Program-made: the position numbers and the translations under genes
Part shown: positions 49,682 to 58,581 of the stretch, in pieces
How the letters are laid out: each line of letters starts with the position of its first letter
Numbering within the stretch: the first letter of the stretch is position 1
NCBI RefSeq assembly: GCF_039542035.1
Contig: NZ_BAABHJ010000026.1
Coordinates: 62,001-126,000, forward strand
DNA length: 64,000 bases
Direction of reading: 5' to 3'
DNA from: Actinoallomurus liliacearum
GTDB taxonomy: Bacteria > Actinomycetota > Actinomycetes > Streptosporangiales > Streptosporangiaceae
Notes under the pieces: generated by a model
What the model was told of the DNA's origin: nothing
The model's input: the letters and a program-made list of their open reading frames with translations, nothing else
The model's database searches: none

Positions 49682-51121
49682 GTGAGGATGCCGAGACTCG
49701 TCGTCGCCGCCCCCGCCTCCGGGAGCGGGAAGACGACGGTGGCGACCGGGCTGATGGCCGCGCTGACCGCCGGCGGGCTGGCCGTCTCGCCGCACAAGGT
49801 CGGGCCGGACTACATCGATCCGGGGTACCACACGCTCGCGGCCGGGCGGCCGGGCCGCAACCTCGACCCCTGGCTGACCTCCGAGGACCTCGTCGCGCCG
49901 CTGTTCCTGCACGGCGCGCGCGGCGCGGACGTCGCCGTCGTCGAGGGCGTGATGGGGCTGTTCGACGGGGCCGAGGCCGCCGGGGGCGGGTTCGCCTCGA
50001 CGGCACACGTGGCCCGGCTGCTGGAGGCGCCCGTCGTCCTCGTCGTGGACGCCTCGTCGGCGGGCCGCTCGATCGCCGCGCTCGTCCACGGGTTCATCAC
50101 CTACGACTCCACGGTGCGGATCGGCGGCGTGATCCTCAACCGGGTCGGTTCGGAGCGGCACGAGCGGATCTGCCGTGCGGCGATCGAGGAGACCGGGCTG
50201 CCGGTGTTCGGGGTGCTGCGGCGTGACGCGGACGTCGCCACCCCGTCGCGTCACCTCGGCCTCATCCCGGCCGCCGAGCGCCGCGCCGAGGCCGTACGCA
50301 CCGTCGAGCGGCTGGGCGCGCTCGTCGAGGAGTCCTGCGACCTTCGCGGCCTGCTCGCGCTCGCCCACGGCGCCCCGCCGATCGACGCCCACCCCTGGGA
50401 CCCGGCCGCGCGGATCGACGCCCGCCTCCGGGACCCCGCCGCGCCGGCGGACCGCCCGGCGGGTCCGGCGGAGGGCGCCGCGCGGCTCGGGGAACCGGAG
50501 GGTGCCGCCCGGCCCCTGGAGCGGACGGCGGGCCTCGCGCGTCCGATGGTGGCGGTGGCGGGCGGACCGGCGTTCACGTTCGGGTACACCGAGAACGACG
50601 AGCTGCTGAGCGCGGCCGGGGCACAGGTCGTGCCGTTCGACCCGCTGCGCGACGAGGCGCTCCCGGAGGGCACGCGCGGCGTCGTGATCGGCGGCGGCTT
50701 CCCCGAGATGTACGCGGCGGAGCTGGCGGCCAATGAGCCGTTGCGCCGGCAGGTCGCCGCGTTCGACGGCCCGATCTACGCCGAGTGCGCCGGCCTGCTC
50801 TACCTCGCCCGCACCCTCGACGGGGCGCCGATGTGCGGGGTCCTCGACGCGGAGGCGCGCATGACCGGCCGGCTCACGCTCGGCTACCGGGAGGCGGTGG
50901 CGTTGCGCGACTCGCCGGTGGCGCGGGCGGGCGAACGCTTCCGCGGCCACGAGTTCCACCGTACGGCGGTGAGCCCCGGGCCGGGCGCCGAGCCCGCCTG
51001 GCGGTGGCCGGGCGCCGATCCGGAGGGATTCGCCGGGCGCCTTCGACTTGCCTCCTACCTTCATCTCCATTGGGCTGGTAGTCCGGAGATGGCGAGCCGT
51101 TTCGTGGGAGCGTGCGCATGA
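49682..51121 (+). CDS. cobB: Cobyrinate/hydrogenobyrinate a,c-diamide synthase
   Basis: A 479-residue ATP- and glutamine-dependent amidase of the CobB/CbiA family that amidates side chains a and c. The N-terminal dethiobiotin-synthetase-like domain has VVAAPASGSGKTTVATGLM, SPHKVGPDYIDPGYH and VEGVMGLFDG. The C-terminal type-1 glutaminase has VIGGGFPEMYAAEL and IYAECAGLLYLARTL (nucleophile Cys) and ends FRGHEFHRT plus YLHLHWAG. Between them (about 245-285) is an Ala/Pro/Arg-rich insert not usual in the family. GTG at 49682 or ATG at 49688 may start it; neither has a strong ribosome-binding site. Confidence 0.94.
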   Translation: MRMPRLVVAAPASGSGKTTVATGLMAALTAGGLAVSPHKVGPDYIDPGYHTLAAGRPGRNLDPWLTSEDLVAPLFLHGARGADVAVVEGVMGLFDGAEAAGGGFASTAHVARLLEAPVVLVVDASSAGRSIAALVHGFITYDSTVRIGGVILNRVGSERHERICRAAIEETGLPVFGVLRRDADVATPSRHLGLIPAAERRAEAVRTVERLGALVEESCDLRGLLALAHGAPPIDAHPWDPAARIDARLRDPAAPADRPAGPAEGAARLGEPEGAARPLERTAGLARPMVAVAGGPAFTFGYTENDELLSAAGAQVVPFDPLRDEALPEGTRGVVIGGGFPEMYAAELAANEPLRRQVAAFDGPIYAECAGLLYLARTLDGAPMCGVLDAEARMTGRLTLGYREAVALRDSPVARAGERFRGHEFHRTAVSPGPGAEPAWRWPGADPEGFAGRLRLASYLHLHWAGSPEMASRFVGACA

Positions 51122-51654
51122 CTTTCGACCAGGGTGTGCTGCTGGAGAGCCAGCGGCTGCTGCTCCGCCCGTTCGAGGAGGGCGACGCCGCCGACGTCCT
51201 CGCGGCGAGCCACGACCCGGAGATCCTGCGCTGGATGGCGTGGGCGCCCGCCCAGACCGCCGAGACGGCGCTGGCCTGGTGCCTGACCGACTCCCACGTC
51301 GATCCGATCCACGGGATCAACTTCGCCATCGTCGGCGGCGACCGGTTCGCCGGCACCGTCGGCCTGAGCCGTACGGACTGGACGGACGGCCGCGTCGAGG
51401 TCGGCTACTGGATCGCGCCGTGGGCGCGGCGCAAGGGGTACGCCGTCGAGGCGACGCGCGCCGCCGCCGCGTACGCCTTCCAGAAGGGACTCCACCGGGT
51501 CGAGCTGCTGGCCGCCGTCGGCAACCGCGCCTCCCAGGCCGTCGCGGCGAAGGCCGGCTTCACCCGGGAGTGCGTGCTCCGCGAGGCCACCCTCACCCCG
51601 GCCGGGCGGGTCGACGCCGTGCTGTTCAGCCTCCTGGAGAGCGAGCTCGCATGA
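51118..51654 (+). CDS. GNAT acetyltransferase (RimJ/RimL-like) inside the cob operon
   Basis: A 178-residue GCN5-related N-acetyltransferase. LLESQRLLLRPFEEGDAADV begins it, VEVGYWIAPWARRKGYAVEA is the acetyl-CoA-binding A motif, and VELLAAVGNRASQAVAAKAGF is the B-like region. It shares ATGA with the cobB stop and ATGA with the cobI start, so it is fully embedded in the operon. Its substrate is not known. A GTG at 51112 is a less likely start. Confidence 0.9.
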   Translation: MTFDQGVLLESQRLLLRPFEEGDAADVLAASHDPEILRWMAWAPAQTAETALAWCLTDSHVDPIHGINFAIVGGDRFAGTVGLSRTDWTDGRVEVGYWIAPWARRKGYAVEATRAAAAYAFQKGLHRVELLAAVGNRASQAVAAKAGFTRECVLREATLTPAGRVDAVLFSLLESELA

Positions 51655-52400
51655 ACCCTGACAAGCGGCTGATCGGCGTCGGCGTCGGGCCGGGCGACCC
51701 CGAGCTCGTCACCGTCCGCGCGGTCCGGATCCTGCGGGAGGCCGACGTCGTGCTCGTCCCGGTGATGGCGCTCGACGAGCCCGGCCGCGCCGAGTCCGTC
51801 GTACGCGCGTACACCGACAGGGCCGAGCGCGTCGTCTTCGCGCTCAACGACCGCGGCGGGCGCAGCGAGCGGCGCGTCGGCGCGTGGGACGCCGCCGCGC
51901 GCCGGGTCGTCGAGGCGTTCGCCGGCGGCGCGCGGACGGTGGCGTTCGCGACGATCGGCGACCCGAACGTCTACTCCACCTTCACCTATCTGGCCCGGAC
52001 CGTACGCGACCGGGAGCCGGGCGTGGAGGTCGAGACCGTGCCGGGCGTCACCGCCATGCAGGACCTCGCCGCGCGGTCGGGGACGGTCCTGACCGAGGGC
52101 GACGAGTCGCTGTGCCTGCTGCCGCTGACGGGCGGCACGGGCCGCCTGCGCACGGTCCTGGAGACCTGCGACACCGTCGTCGCGTACAAGTTCGGCCGGG
52201 TCGCGGACGAGACCCTGGCGGCCGTACGGGACGCGGGCCGGCTCGACGACGCGGTGTACGGCGCGCGGCTCGGCCTGCCCGACGAGGACGTGCGCGCGGC
52301 GAAGGGACTCGAGGGGCCGGTCCCGTACCTGTCGACGCTGATCGTGCCCGGCCGCCGGACCGTCACCGGCGGCAAGCTGAACAGGGGGAAGACCTCATGA
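51651..52400 (+). CDS. cobI: Precorrin-2 C20-methyltransferase
   Basis: A 249-residue SAM-dependent tetrapyrrole methylase of the CobI/CbiL type, adding the C20 methyl that is later removed in ring contraction. RLIGVGVGPGDPELVTVRAV opens the fold (GxGxGD loop), TVAFATIGDPNVYSTFTYLA (near 100) is the C20-methylase signature, and VETVPGVTAMQDLAARSG follows. Start ATG 51651 overlaps the GNAT stop by ATGA. Confidence 0.93.
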   Translation: MNPDKRLIGVGVGPGDPELVTVRAVRILREADVVLVPVMALDEPGRAESVVRAYTDRAERVVFALNDRGGRSERRVGAWDAAARRVVEAFAGGARTVAFATIGDPNVYSTFTYLARTVRDREPGVEVETVPGVTAMQDLAARSGTVLTEGDESLCLLPLTGGTGRLRTVLETCDTVVAYKFGRVADETLAAVRDAGRLDDAVYGARLGLPDEDVRAAKGLEGPVPYLSTLIVPGRRTVTGGKLNRGKTS

Positions 52401-53191
52401 GTGGACGTGTGGTGTTCGTCGGGGCGGGGCCGGGCGCGGCGGACCTGCTGACGTTCCGGGCCGCGAAGGCGATCGCCGAGGCGGACGTGGTGATCTGGGC
52501 GGCCAGCCTGGTCCACGAGGACGTGCTCCAGCACGCCCGCCCGGACGCGGAGATCGTCGACTCGGCGCGGCTGCCCATGGAGGGCGTGCTGCCGTACTAC
52601 GAGCGCGCCGCCGCCGAGGGGCTGACCGTGGCGCGGATCCACTCCGGCGACCCGGCCCTGTGGGGCGCGCTGCAGGAGCAGCTCGACCGCTGCCGCGCCC
52701 TCGGCCTGGACACCGAGGTGGTGCCGGGCGTGTCGAGCTTCTCGGCCGTCGCCGCCGCCGTCGAGCGGGAGCTGACCATCCCGGAGGTCGCCCAGTCGGT
52801 GATCCTCACCCGCCTCGGCGGGGGGAAGACGCCGATGCCGCCGGGTGAGGAGGTGCGGGAGTTCGCCCGGCACGGCACGACGATGGCGCTGTTCCTGTCG
52901 GCGGCGCGCTCGAAACAGCTCCAGGATGAGCTCCTCGAGGGCGGCTACCCGCCGGACACGCCGTGCGTGGTCGCCTACCAGTGCACCTGGCCGGACGAGC
53001 TGATCGTGCGGTGCCGCCTGGACGCCCTGGAGGAGACGGTCAAGGCGCACAAGCTGTGGAAGCACACCCTCGTGCTGGTCGGCGCGGCGCTGGCGGCGGG
53101 CGGCACGCGTTCGCACCTGTACCACCCGGGCCACTTCCACGGCCACCGGCGGGCGGACCGTACGGCGCGCCGGGCGCTGCGGGGCGGCTGA
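52397..53191 (+). CDS. cobM: Precorrin-4 C11-methyltransferase
   Basis: A 264-residue tetrapyrrole methylase of the CobM/CbiF type. VVFVGAGPGAADLLTFRAAK, VIWAASLVHEDVLQHA, ARIHSGDPALWGALQEQLD (near 76), VVPGVSSFSAVAAAVERELT and VILTRLGGGKTPMPPGEEV are all family-specific blocks. It overlaps cobI by ATGA. The C-terminal tail is His/Arg-rich (YHPGHFHGHRRADR), which is common in actinobacterial copies. Confidence 0.93.
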   Translation: MSGRVVFVGAGPGAADLLTFRAAKAIAEADVVIWAASLVHEDVLQHARPDAEIVDSARLPMEGVLPYYERAAAEGLTVARIHSGDPALWGALQEQLDRCRALGLDTEVVPGVSSFSAVAAAVERELTIPEVAQSVILTRLGGGKTPMPPGEEVREFARHGTTMALFLSAARSKQLQDELLEGGYPPDTPCVVAYQCTWPDELIVRCRLDALEETVKAHKLWKHTLVLVGAALAAGGTRSHLYHPGHFHGHRRADRTARRALRGG

Positions 53192-53198
53192 GCGGACG

Positions 53199-54356
53199 AT
53201 GACCACACCGTACGAGCCCGACATGCCGCGGACCATGAAGGTCCGCGGCAAGGCGCTGCGCACCGGCTGGACGACCGGCACCTGCGCCTCTGCGGCGGCC
53301 AAGGCCGCGGCGGAGGCGCTGGCCACGGGCACCGCGCCGGAGGTCGTCGAGGTGGCGCTGCCGTCGGGCCGGCGGGTGACGTTCGCGGTGGACTCCTGCG
53401 CGCTCGGTGAGGGGCGCGCCGAGGCGGTCGTGGTCAAGGACGCCGGGGACGACCCGGACGTCACGCACGGCGCCCACCTGACCGCCACCGTCTCCTGGCG
53501 GAACGAGCCGGGCATCGAGCTGGACGGCGGCGTCGGGGTCGGGGTCGTCACCAAGCCGGGCCTCGGCCTGGAGGTCGGCGGCCCGGCGATCAACCCGGTG
53601 CCCCGGCGGATGATCGAGCAGGCGGTGGGCGAGTCGGTGGACCTGGACGCCCGGGGCGTACGCGTCGTCATCTCGGTGCCCGAGGGGGAGAAGATGGCGC
53701 GCAAGACCACGAACAGGCGGCTCGGCATCCTCGGCGGCATCTCGATCCTGGGCACGACGGGCGTGGTCCGGCCGTTCTCGACGGCGTCGTGGCGGGCGAG
53801 CGTCGAGCAGGCGGTCTCGGTGCTGGCCGCGCAGGGGGAGAGAACGCTGGTCCTGTGCACCGGCGGCCGTACCGAGCAGGGCGCGATGAAGCTGCTGCCC
53901 AAACTGCCCGACGTGTGCTTCGTCGAGGTCGGCGACTTCACCGGCGCCGCGCTGCGCAGGGCCGTGGAGCACGGCGTCACGCAGGTGGTGTTCGTCGGGA
54001 TGGCCGGCAAGCTGACCAAGCTCGCGTCCGGCGTGCTGATGACGCACTACACCCGGTCCAAGGTCGACACCGCGCTGCTCGGCGAGATCACCAGGGACAT
54101 GGGCGGTTCGGCGGACCTGGCCGCGCGCGTCGCGGAGGCCAACACCGCCCGCCACGCGTACGAGCTGTGGGAGGAGGCGGGGCTGCTCGGCCGCGCCGGC
54201 CGCGAGCTGTGCCGCCGCGTCGCCGGGGTGCTGGAACACTTCGCCGAGGACCAGGCGGCCCAGGTGCCCGGCGCGAGCGGGATCGCGGCGCAGGTCGTGC
54301 TGGTCGACTTCACCGGCAAGCGGATGATCGCGATGTACGGGCGGCTCGCCCGATGA
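53199..54356 (+). CDS. cbiD: Cobalt-precorrin-5B C1-methyltransferase CbiD
   Basis: A 385-residue CbiD protein. It has RTGWTTGTCASAAAKAAAEA near 21-40, DPDVTHGAHLTATV (near 87), GIGVVTKPGL-like VGVVTKPGLGLEVGGPAINPVP, and ISILGTTGVVRPFSTASW. CbiD belongs to the oxygen-independent, cobalt-early pathway; the aerobic pathway uses CobF instead. Its presence next to the CobN-type chelatase is part of this operon's mixed character. It starts 7 bases after cobM. Confidence 0.95.
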   Translation: MTTPYEPDMPRTMKVRGKALRTGWTTGTCASAAAKAAAEALATGTAPEVVEVALPSGRRVTFAVDSCALGEGRAEAVVVKDAGDDPDVTHGAHLTATVSWRNEPGIELDGGVGVGVVTKPGLGLEVGGPAINPVPRRMIEQAVGESVDLDARGVRVVISVPEGEKMARKTTNRRLGILGGISILGTTGVVRPFSTASWRASVEQAVSVLAAQGERTLVLCTGGRTEQGAMKLLPKLPDVCFVEVGDFTGAALRRAVEHGVTQVVFVGMAGKLTKLASGVLMTHYTRSKVDTALLGEITRDMGGSADLAARVAEANTARHAYELWEEAGLLGRAGRELCRRVAGVLEHFAEDQAAQVPGASGIAAQVVLVDFTGKRMIAMYGRLAR

Positions 54357-55531
54357 TCACCGTGGTGGGCTGCGACGGCTCTCCGCTGTCGCAGGAGGCG
54401 ATGGACCGGCTCCAGGCCGCCTCCCTGGTGGTCGGCGGCCGGCGGCACCTGGAGTCCGTACGCCCGCCGGAGCGGGCCCGCCGCATCGTGCTCGGCGACG
54501 TGCCGGCGGCGCTGGCCGAGGTCGACGCGGCGGAGGGCGACGTCGTCGTGCTGGCCAGCGGCGACCCGGCGTTCTTCGGCATCCTGCGGGCGCTGCGCGG
54601 GCGCGGTCACGCCCCGGAGGTGCTGCCCGCCGTGTCCTCGGTGGCCACCGCGTTCGCGCGGATCGGCCTGCCCTGGGACGACGCGGTGGTGGTGAGCGCG
54701 CACGGCCGCGACCCGCGCACCGCCCTCAACGCGTGCCGGGCACTGCCCAAGGTCGCCGTCCTGACCTCCCCGGCCTGCGGCCCCGGCGAAATCGCCGCCC
54801 GGCTCGCCGGATGGGACCGGACCCTCTGGGTGGCCGAGCGTCTCGGCGGTCCCGGCGAGCGCGTCGTCCGCCGTACGCCGGCCGAGGCCGCGGCCAGCGA
54901 CTGGGCCGACCCGAACGTCGTGGTCGTCCTCGACGAGGACCGGCTCGCGGCCGCCGCCCGCGTGCACGACCAGCCCGCCGCGCCGCCCGACGGCTGGGCG
55001 CATGCGGACGACTTCTACGCGCACCGCGCCGGGATGATCACCAAATGGGAGGTGCGGGCCGTCGTGCTGTCCCGCCTGCGGCCCACGCTCGGCAGGCTCA
55101 TCTGGGACGTCGGCGCGGGCAGCGGGTCGGTCGGCATCGAGTGCGCCGAGCACCACGCGGCCGTCATCGCGATCGAGCGGGACCCGGCGGCCTGCGAGCT
55201 GATCCGCCGCAACGCCCGCTCCTCCGGCGTACGGGTCGTCGCGGGCGCCGCGCCCGAGGCGTACGACGGGCTGCCCGACCCCGACGCGGTGTTCGTCGGC
55301 GGCGGCGGCCTCGACGCGCTCGGCGGTGCGCTCGCGCGCCGCCCCGAGACGGTCGTGGCGACGTTCGCGGCGGTCGACCGGGCGGCGGCTGCGCGGCGGC
55401 TGCTGGCCGACGCCGCCTATGAGATCGAGGGCGTGCAACTGGCGGCGTCGCGGTTCGCCGACCTGCCCGGCGGGTCGTTCCGGCTGGAGGCGCAGAATCC
55501 GGTGTTCGTGCTGACGGGGAGGTCGCGGTGA
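54353..55531 (+). CDS. cobL: Precorrin-6Y C5,15-methyltransferase (decarboxylating)
   Basis: A 392-residue fusion of CbiE and CbiT domains. The CbiE methylase part (about 1-200) has VVGCDGSPLSQEAMDRLQAA, VVVLASGDPAFFGILRAL and VLPAVSSVATAFARIGLPW. The CbiT part (about 225-390) has ITKWEVRAVVLSRLRP and LIWDVGAGSGSVGIECAE, the class-I SAM site. It methylates C5 and C15 and removes a carboxyl group. It overlaps cbiD by ATGA. Confidence 0.94.
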   Translation: MITVVGCDGSPLSQEAMDRLQAASLVVGGRRHLESVRPPERARRIVLGDVPAALAEVDAAEGDVVVLASGDPAFFGILRALRGRGHAPEVLPAVSSVATAFARIGLPWDDAVVVSAHGRDPRTALNACRALPKVAVLTSPACGPGEIAARLAGWDRTLWVAERLGGPGERVVRRTPAEAAASDWADPNVVVVLDEDRLAAAARVHDQPAAPPDGWAHADDFYAHRAGMITKWEVRAVVLSRLRPTLGRLIWDVGAGSGSVGIECAEHHAAVIAIERDPAACELIRRNARSSGVRVVAGAAPEAYDGLPDPDAVFVGGGGLDALGGALARRPETVVATFAAVDRAAAARRLLADAAYEIEGVQLAASRFADLPGGSFRLEAQNPVFVLTGRSR

Positions 55532-57276
55532 CGGAGACGATGGGGCGGATCGGGGTCGTCGCGGCGACCGCGAGCGGCCGGACCGCGGCCGAGACGCTGC
55601 GCGCGGCCTGGCCGGACGAGGTCCGCGTCCTGACCGCCGACAAGGCCGGCGACGCGCTCCGCGAGGCGTGGCGGACCTGCGACGCGATCGTGAGCTTCCT
55701 CGCCGTCGGCGCGACGGTCCGGGTGCTCGCGCCGCTGCTCGGCCACAAGACCACCGACCCCGCGGTCGTCTGCGTGGACGAGTCGATGGCGTTCGCCGTC
55801 GCCGTCCTCGGCGGCCACCACGGCGGCAACCTGCTCGCCCACCGGCTGACCGGGGTGCTCGGCTGCACGCCGGTGGTGACCACCGCCAGCGACCGGAGCA
55901 ACGTCACCCCGCTCGACTCCTACGGCGCCGACCTCGGCTTCACCGTGCACGACCCCACCGTGCTCGCGCACGTCGGCGCGGCCGTGCTGTCCGGCGAGCC
56001 GGTGCGGATCGAGGGCGCCGACGACTGGCCGCTGCCCCCGCTGCCGCCCAACGTCACCTCCGGCGCCGAGGACGCCGCGCACCACATCCTCGTCACCGAC
56101 CACGCCGCCATGGACTGCATGTGCCACGACGGGTGGTTCGGCGGCGCGCTCGTCTACCGGCCGAAGTCCCTCGTCGTCGGCGTCGGCTCGGCGCGCGGCG
56201 TGTCCGCCGAGGAGGTCGGGACGCTCGTCGACCAGGCCCTGGCCGCCGCCGCGCTGGACCCCGCGTCCGTACGGTGCCTGGCGACCGTGGACCTCAAGGC
56301 CGACGAGGAGGGCATTCTCCAGGCGGCCGCGGCACGCGGCTGGGAGGTCGTCACCTACCCGGCCGAGGCGCTCGCCGCCGTCGCCGTGCCCAACCCCTCC
56401 GAGGTGGTCCGTGCCGAGGTCGGCACGCCCAGCGTCGCCGAGGCCGCCGCGCTGCACGGCGCGCGGACGCACGGCCGGGACGCCGAACTCGTCGTCGAGA
56501 AGCGCAAGTCCGCGAACGCCACGGCCGCCGTCGCCCGGCTCGCCCCGCGCGGCCGGCTCGCCATCGTCGGGCTCGGGCCCGGCGCGCGGGACCTGCTCAC
56601 GCCGCGCGCGATCGCCGCGCTGCAGCGGGCGTCCGTCGTCGTCGGCCTCGAGCAGTACCTCGACCAGGTCCGCGACCTCATCCGGCCCGGCACGCGCGTC
56701 ATCGCCTCCGGCCTCGGCCAGGAGGAGGAACGCGCCCGCACCGCGGTCGCCGAGGCGTCGGCCGGCCGCGCGGTCGCGCTCGTCGGCTCCGGCGACGCCG
56801 GGGTGTACGCCATGGCCAGCCCGGCGCTGGAGTTCGCCGACGCGGACATCGACGTCGACGGCGTCCCCGGCATCACGGCCGCGGTGGCCGCGTCGAACCT
56901 GCTCGGCGCCCCGCTCGGCCACGACCACGCCTACATCTCCCTGTCCGACCTGCACACCCCCTGGGAGGTCATCGAACGCCGCGTCACCGCCGCCGCCGAG
57001 GGCGACTTCACGGTCTGCTTCTACAACCCGCGCAGCCGCGCCCGTGACTGGCAACTGCCGAAGGCCCTCGCGATCCTCGCCGCGCACCGCCCGCCGGAGA
57101 CCCCGGTCGGGTACGTCCGCAACGCCACCCGCCCCGACCAGACCGTGACGCTGACGACCCTCGCCGAGCTGGACCCGGCGCGGATCGACATGTTCACCGT
57201 CGTCGTCGTCGGCTCCAGCCGCAGCCGCGCGGTCGCCGGCCGGTTCGTCACCCCGCGCGGGTACCGATGGGCCTGA
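55528..57276 (+). CDS. CbiG-CobJ/CbiH fusion (ring contraction)
   Basis: A 582-residue fusion. Residues about 1-335 are CbiG: VSFLAVGATVRVLAPLLGHK, VVCVDESMAFAVAVLGGHHG, LVVGVGSARGVSAEEV and FVVTYPAEAL-like WEVVTYPAEALAAV. CbiG opens the delta-lactone in the cobalt-early route. Residues about 345-582 are the precorrin-3B C17-methylase CobJ/CbiH: LAIVGLGPGARDLLTPRAIA, VALVGSGDAGVYAMASPALE, VDGVPGITAAVAASNLLGAP, VCFYNPRSRARDWQLPKAL. GTG at 55528 shares GTGA with the cobL stop. The fusion is common in actinomycetes. Confidence 0.95.
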   Translation: MTETMGRIGVVAATASGRTAAETLRAAWPDEVRVLTADKAGDALREAWRTCDAIVSFLAVGATVRVLAPLLGHKTTDPAVVCVDESMAFAVAVLGGHHGGNLLAHRLTGVLGCTPVVTTASDRSNVTPLDSYGADLGFTVHDPTVLAHVGAAVLSGEPVRIEGADDWPLPPLPPNVTSGAEDAAHHILVTDHAAMDCMCHDGWFGGALVYRPKSLVVGVGSARGVSAEEVGTLVDQALAAAALDPASVRCLATVDLKADEEGILQAAAARGWEVVTYPAEALAAVAVPNPSEVVRAEVGTPSVAEAAALHGARTHGRDAELVVEKRKSANATAAVARLAPRGRLAIVGLGPGARDLLTPRAIAALQRASVVVGLEQYLDQVRDLIRPGTRVIASGLGQEEERARTAVAEASAGRAVALVGSGDAGVYAMASPALEFADADIDVDGVPGITAAVAASNLLGAPLGHDHAYISLSDLHTPWEVIERRVTAAAEGDFTVCFYNPRSRARDWQLPKALAILAAHRPPETPVGYVRNATRPDQTVTLTTLAELDPARIDMFTVVVVGSSRSRAVAGRFVTPRGYRWA

Positions 57277-57467
57277 CCGTGCGCGTCACCGGACGCTGCC
57301 AGGGCTGCGGAGCCTGCCTGCTCACCTGCCCCGAACACGCCATCCGCCCGCACGCCGGGTGGGCCGCGCACGGCGGCGACCCGCTGCGGGTCCTGCCCGA
57401 ACGGTGCACCGGATGCGGCGAATGCGCCGAGATCTGCCCGGTCGACGCCATCGAGGAACTCCCGTGA
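57267..57467 (+). CDS. 2[4Fe-4S] ferredoxin in the cob operon
   Basis: A 66-residue ferredoxin with two full cluster motifs: CQGCGACLLTCP (Cys at about 11-21) and CTGCGECAEICP (about 49-59). Both give CxxCxxCxxxCP. It overlaps the CbiG-CobJ gene by 10 bases and precedes the cobalt transporter. A low-potential ferredoxin here could reduce cobalt before adenosylation (CobO), feed a precorrin reductase, or serve the Fe-S centre suspected in CbiX. The exact partner is unknown. Confidence 0.9.
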   Translation: MGLTVRVTGRCQGCGACLLTCPEHAIRPHAGWAAHGGDPLRVLPERCTGCGECAEICPVDAIEELP

Positions 57468-57510
57468 CCCGGCGCACCCGCCGGGTCGGCGGGCCGTCGA
57501 AGGAGGCCCC

Positions 57511-58581
57511 TTGACGACACCCCCCGTGCCGCTGACGGTCGGGACCTGGACGCGCGCCGAACGCGCGCGCCTGTCCGGGATCCTGGGCATCATCGCGCTG
57601 CTGCACATCACCGGCTGGTCGCTGTACTTCTACTACTCCCGCAACCTCGCCGCGGCCGGCTCGTTCACCGCCGCCGGCGTCACGGCGTACGTCCTCGGCA
57701 TGCGGCACGCGTTCGACGCCGACCACATCGCCGCGATCGACGACACGACCCGGCTGATGCTGCAGCGCGGCCGCCGGTCCGTCGGCGTGGGCTTCTTCTT
57801 CGCGATGGGCCACTCGACGGTCGTGCTCGTGCTCTCCACCGTGATCGCCCTGGCGGCGGGCGCGGCGACGACCGCGCAGATCGATTCGTTCCGAGAGGTC
57901 GGCGGAGCCGTCTCGGTCGTCGTCGCGATGGGCTTCCTGCTGCTGGTGGCGGCCCTGAACGCGGTGGTGCTGCGCGGCGTCGCCGGGCTGTGGCGGCGGA
58001 TGACCCGCGGCGACCTCGACGAGCGCGAGCTGGAGATCCAGCTCCTCAACCGCGGCCTGATGAACCGCATGCTCGGCGGCCGGGCCCGCGCGCTGATCAA
58101 GTCGTCGTGGCACATGTACCCGGTCGGCCTGCTGTTCGGCCTGGGCCTGGAGACCGCCTCGGAGGTCACCCTCCTCGGGCTGGCCGCGCAGAGCGCGGGC
58201 CAGGGCGCGCTGCCGCTGCTGGCGACGCTGACCCTTCCGCTGCTGTTCGCCGCCGGGATGAGCGCGCTGGACACCTGCGACAGCCTGCTGATGACCCGGG
58301 CGTACTCCTGGGCGTTCCGCAGCCCGGCGCGCAAGCTCTACTACAACATGGCGACCACCGCGATGACGGTGCTGATCGCCGGCTTCATCGGCAGCGTCTA
58401 CCTCGCCGACCTGCTCGCCAAGTACGCCGGCGCGGCGTTCCTCGACTCCTACGCCGCCCTCGCCGACCGGTTCGAGTACCTCGGCTACGGAATCGTCGCC
58501 GTGTTCGTCATCTCCTGGCTCGTCGCGGCCGTCCTCTGGAGAGCGGGCCGGTTCGAACAGCGCTACGGGAGCAGTGCATGA
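57511..58581 (+). CDS. NiCoT-family nickel/cobalt transporter
   Basis: A 356-residue membrane permease of the HoxN/NixA/NhlF family with about eight helices. The signature is GMRHAFDADHIAAIDDTTR (HX4DH in TM2, near 67-85), with FFFAMGHSTVVLV (near 97), LFGLGLETASEVTLL (near 210) and MSALDTCDSLLMTRAY (near 250). Its position in a B12 operon under a B12 riboswitch argues for cobalt uptake. The TTG at 57511 follows AGGAGG by four bases. Confidence 0.93.
   Translation: MTTPPVPLTVGTWTRAERARLSGILGIIALLHITGWSLYFYYSRNLAAAGSFTAAGVTAYVLGMRHAFDADHIAAIDDTTRLMLQRGRRSVGVGFFFAMGHSTVVLVLSTVIALAAGAATTAQIDSFREVGGAVSVVVAMGFLLLVAALNAVVLRGVAGLWRRMTRGDLDERELEIQLLNRGLMNRMLGGRARALIKSSWHMYPVGLLFGLGLETASEVTLLGLAAQSAGQGALPLLATLTLPLLFAAGMSALDTCDSLLMTRAYSWAFRSPARKLYYNMATTAMTVLIAGFIGSVYLADLLAKYAGAAFLDSYAALADRFEYLGYGIVAVFVISWLVAAVLWRAGRFEQRYGSSA

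Noticed and set aside
46780..49797. 1005-residue minus-strand frame across the chelatase and cobO genes
   Set aside because: Antisense to well-supported genes, low complexity, no ribosome-binding site and no motif.
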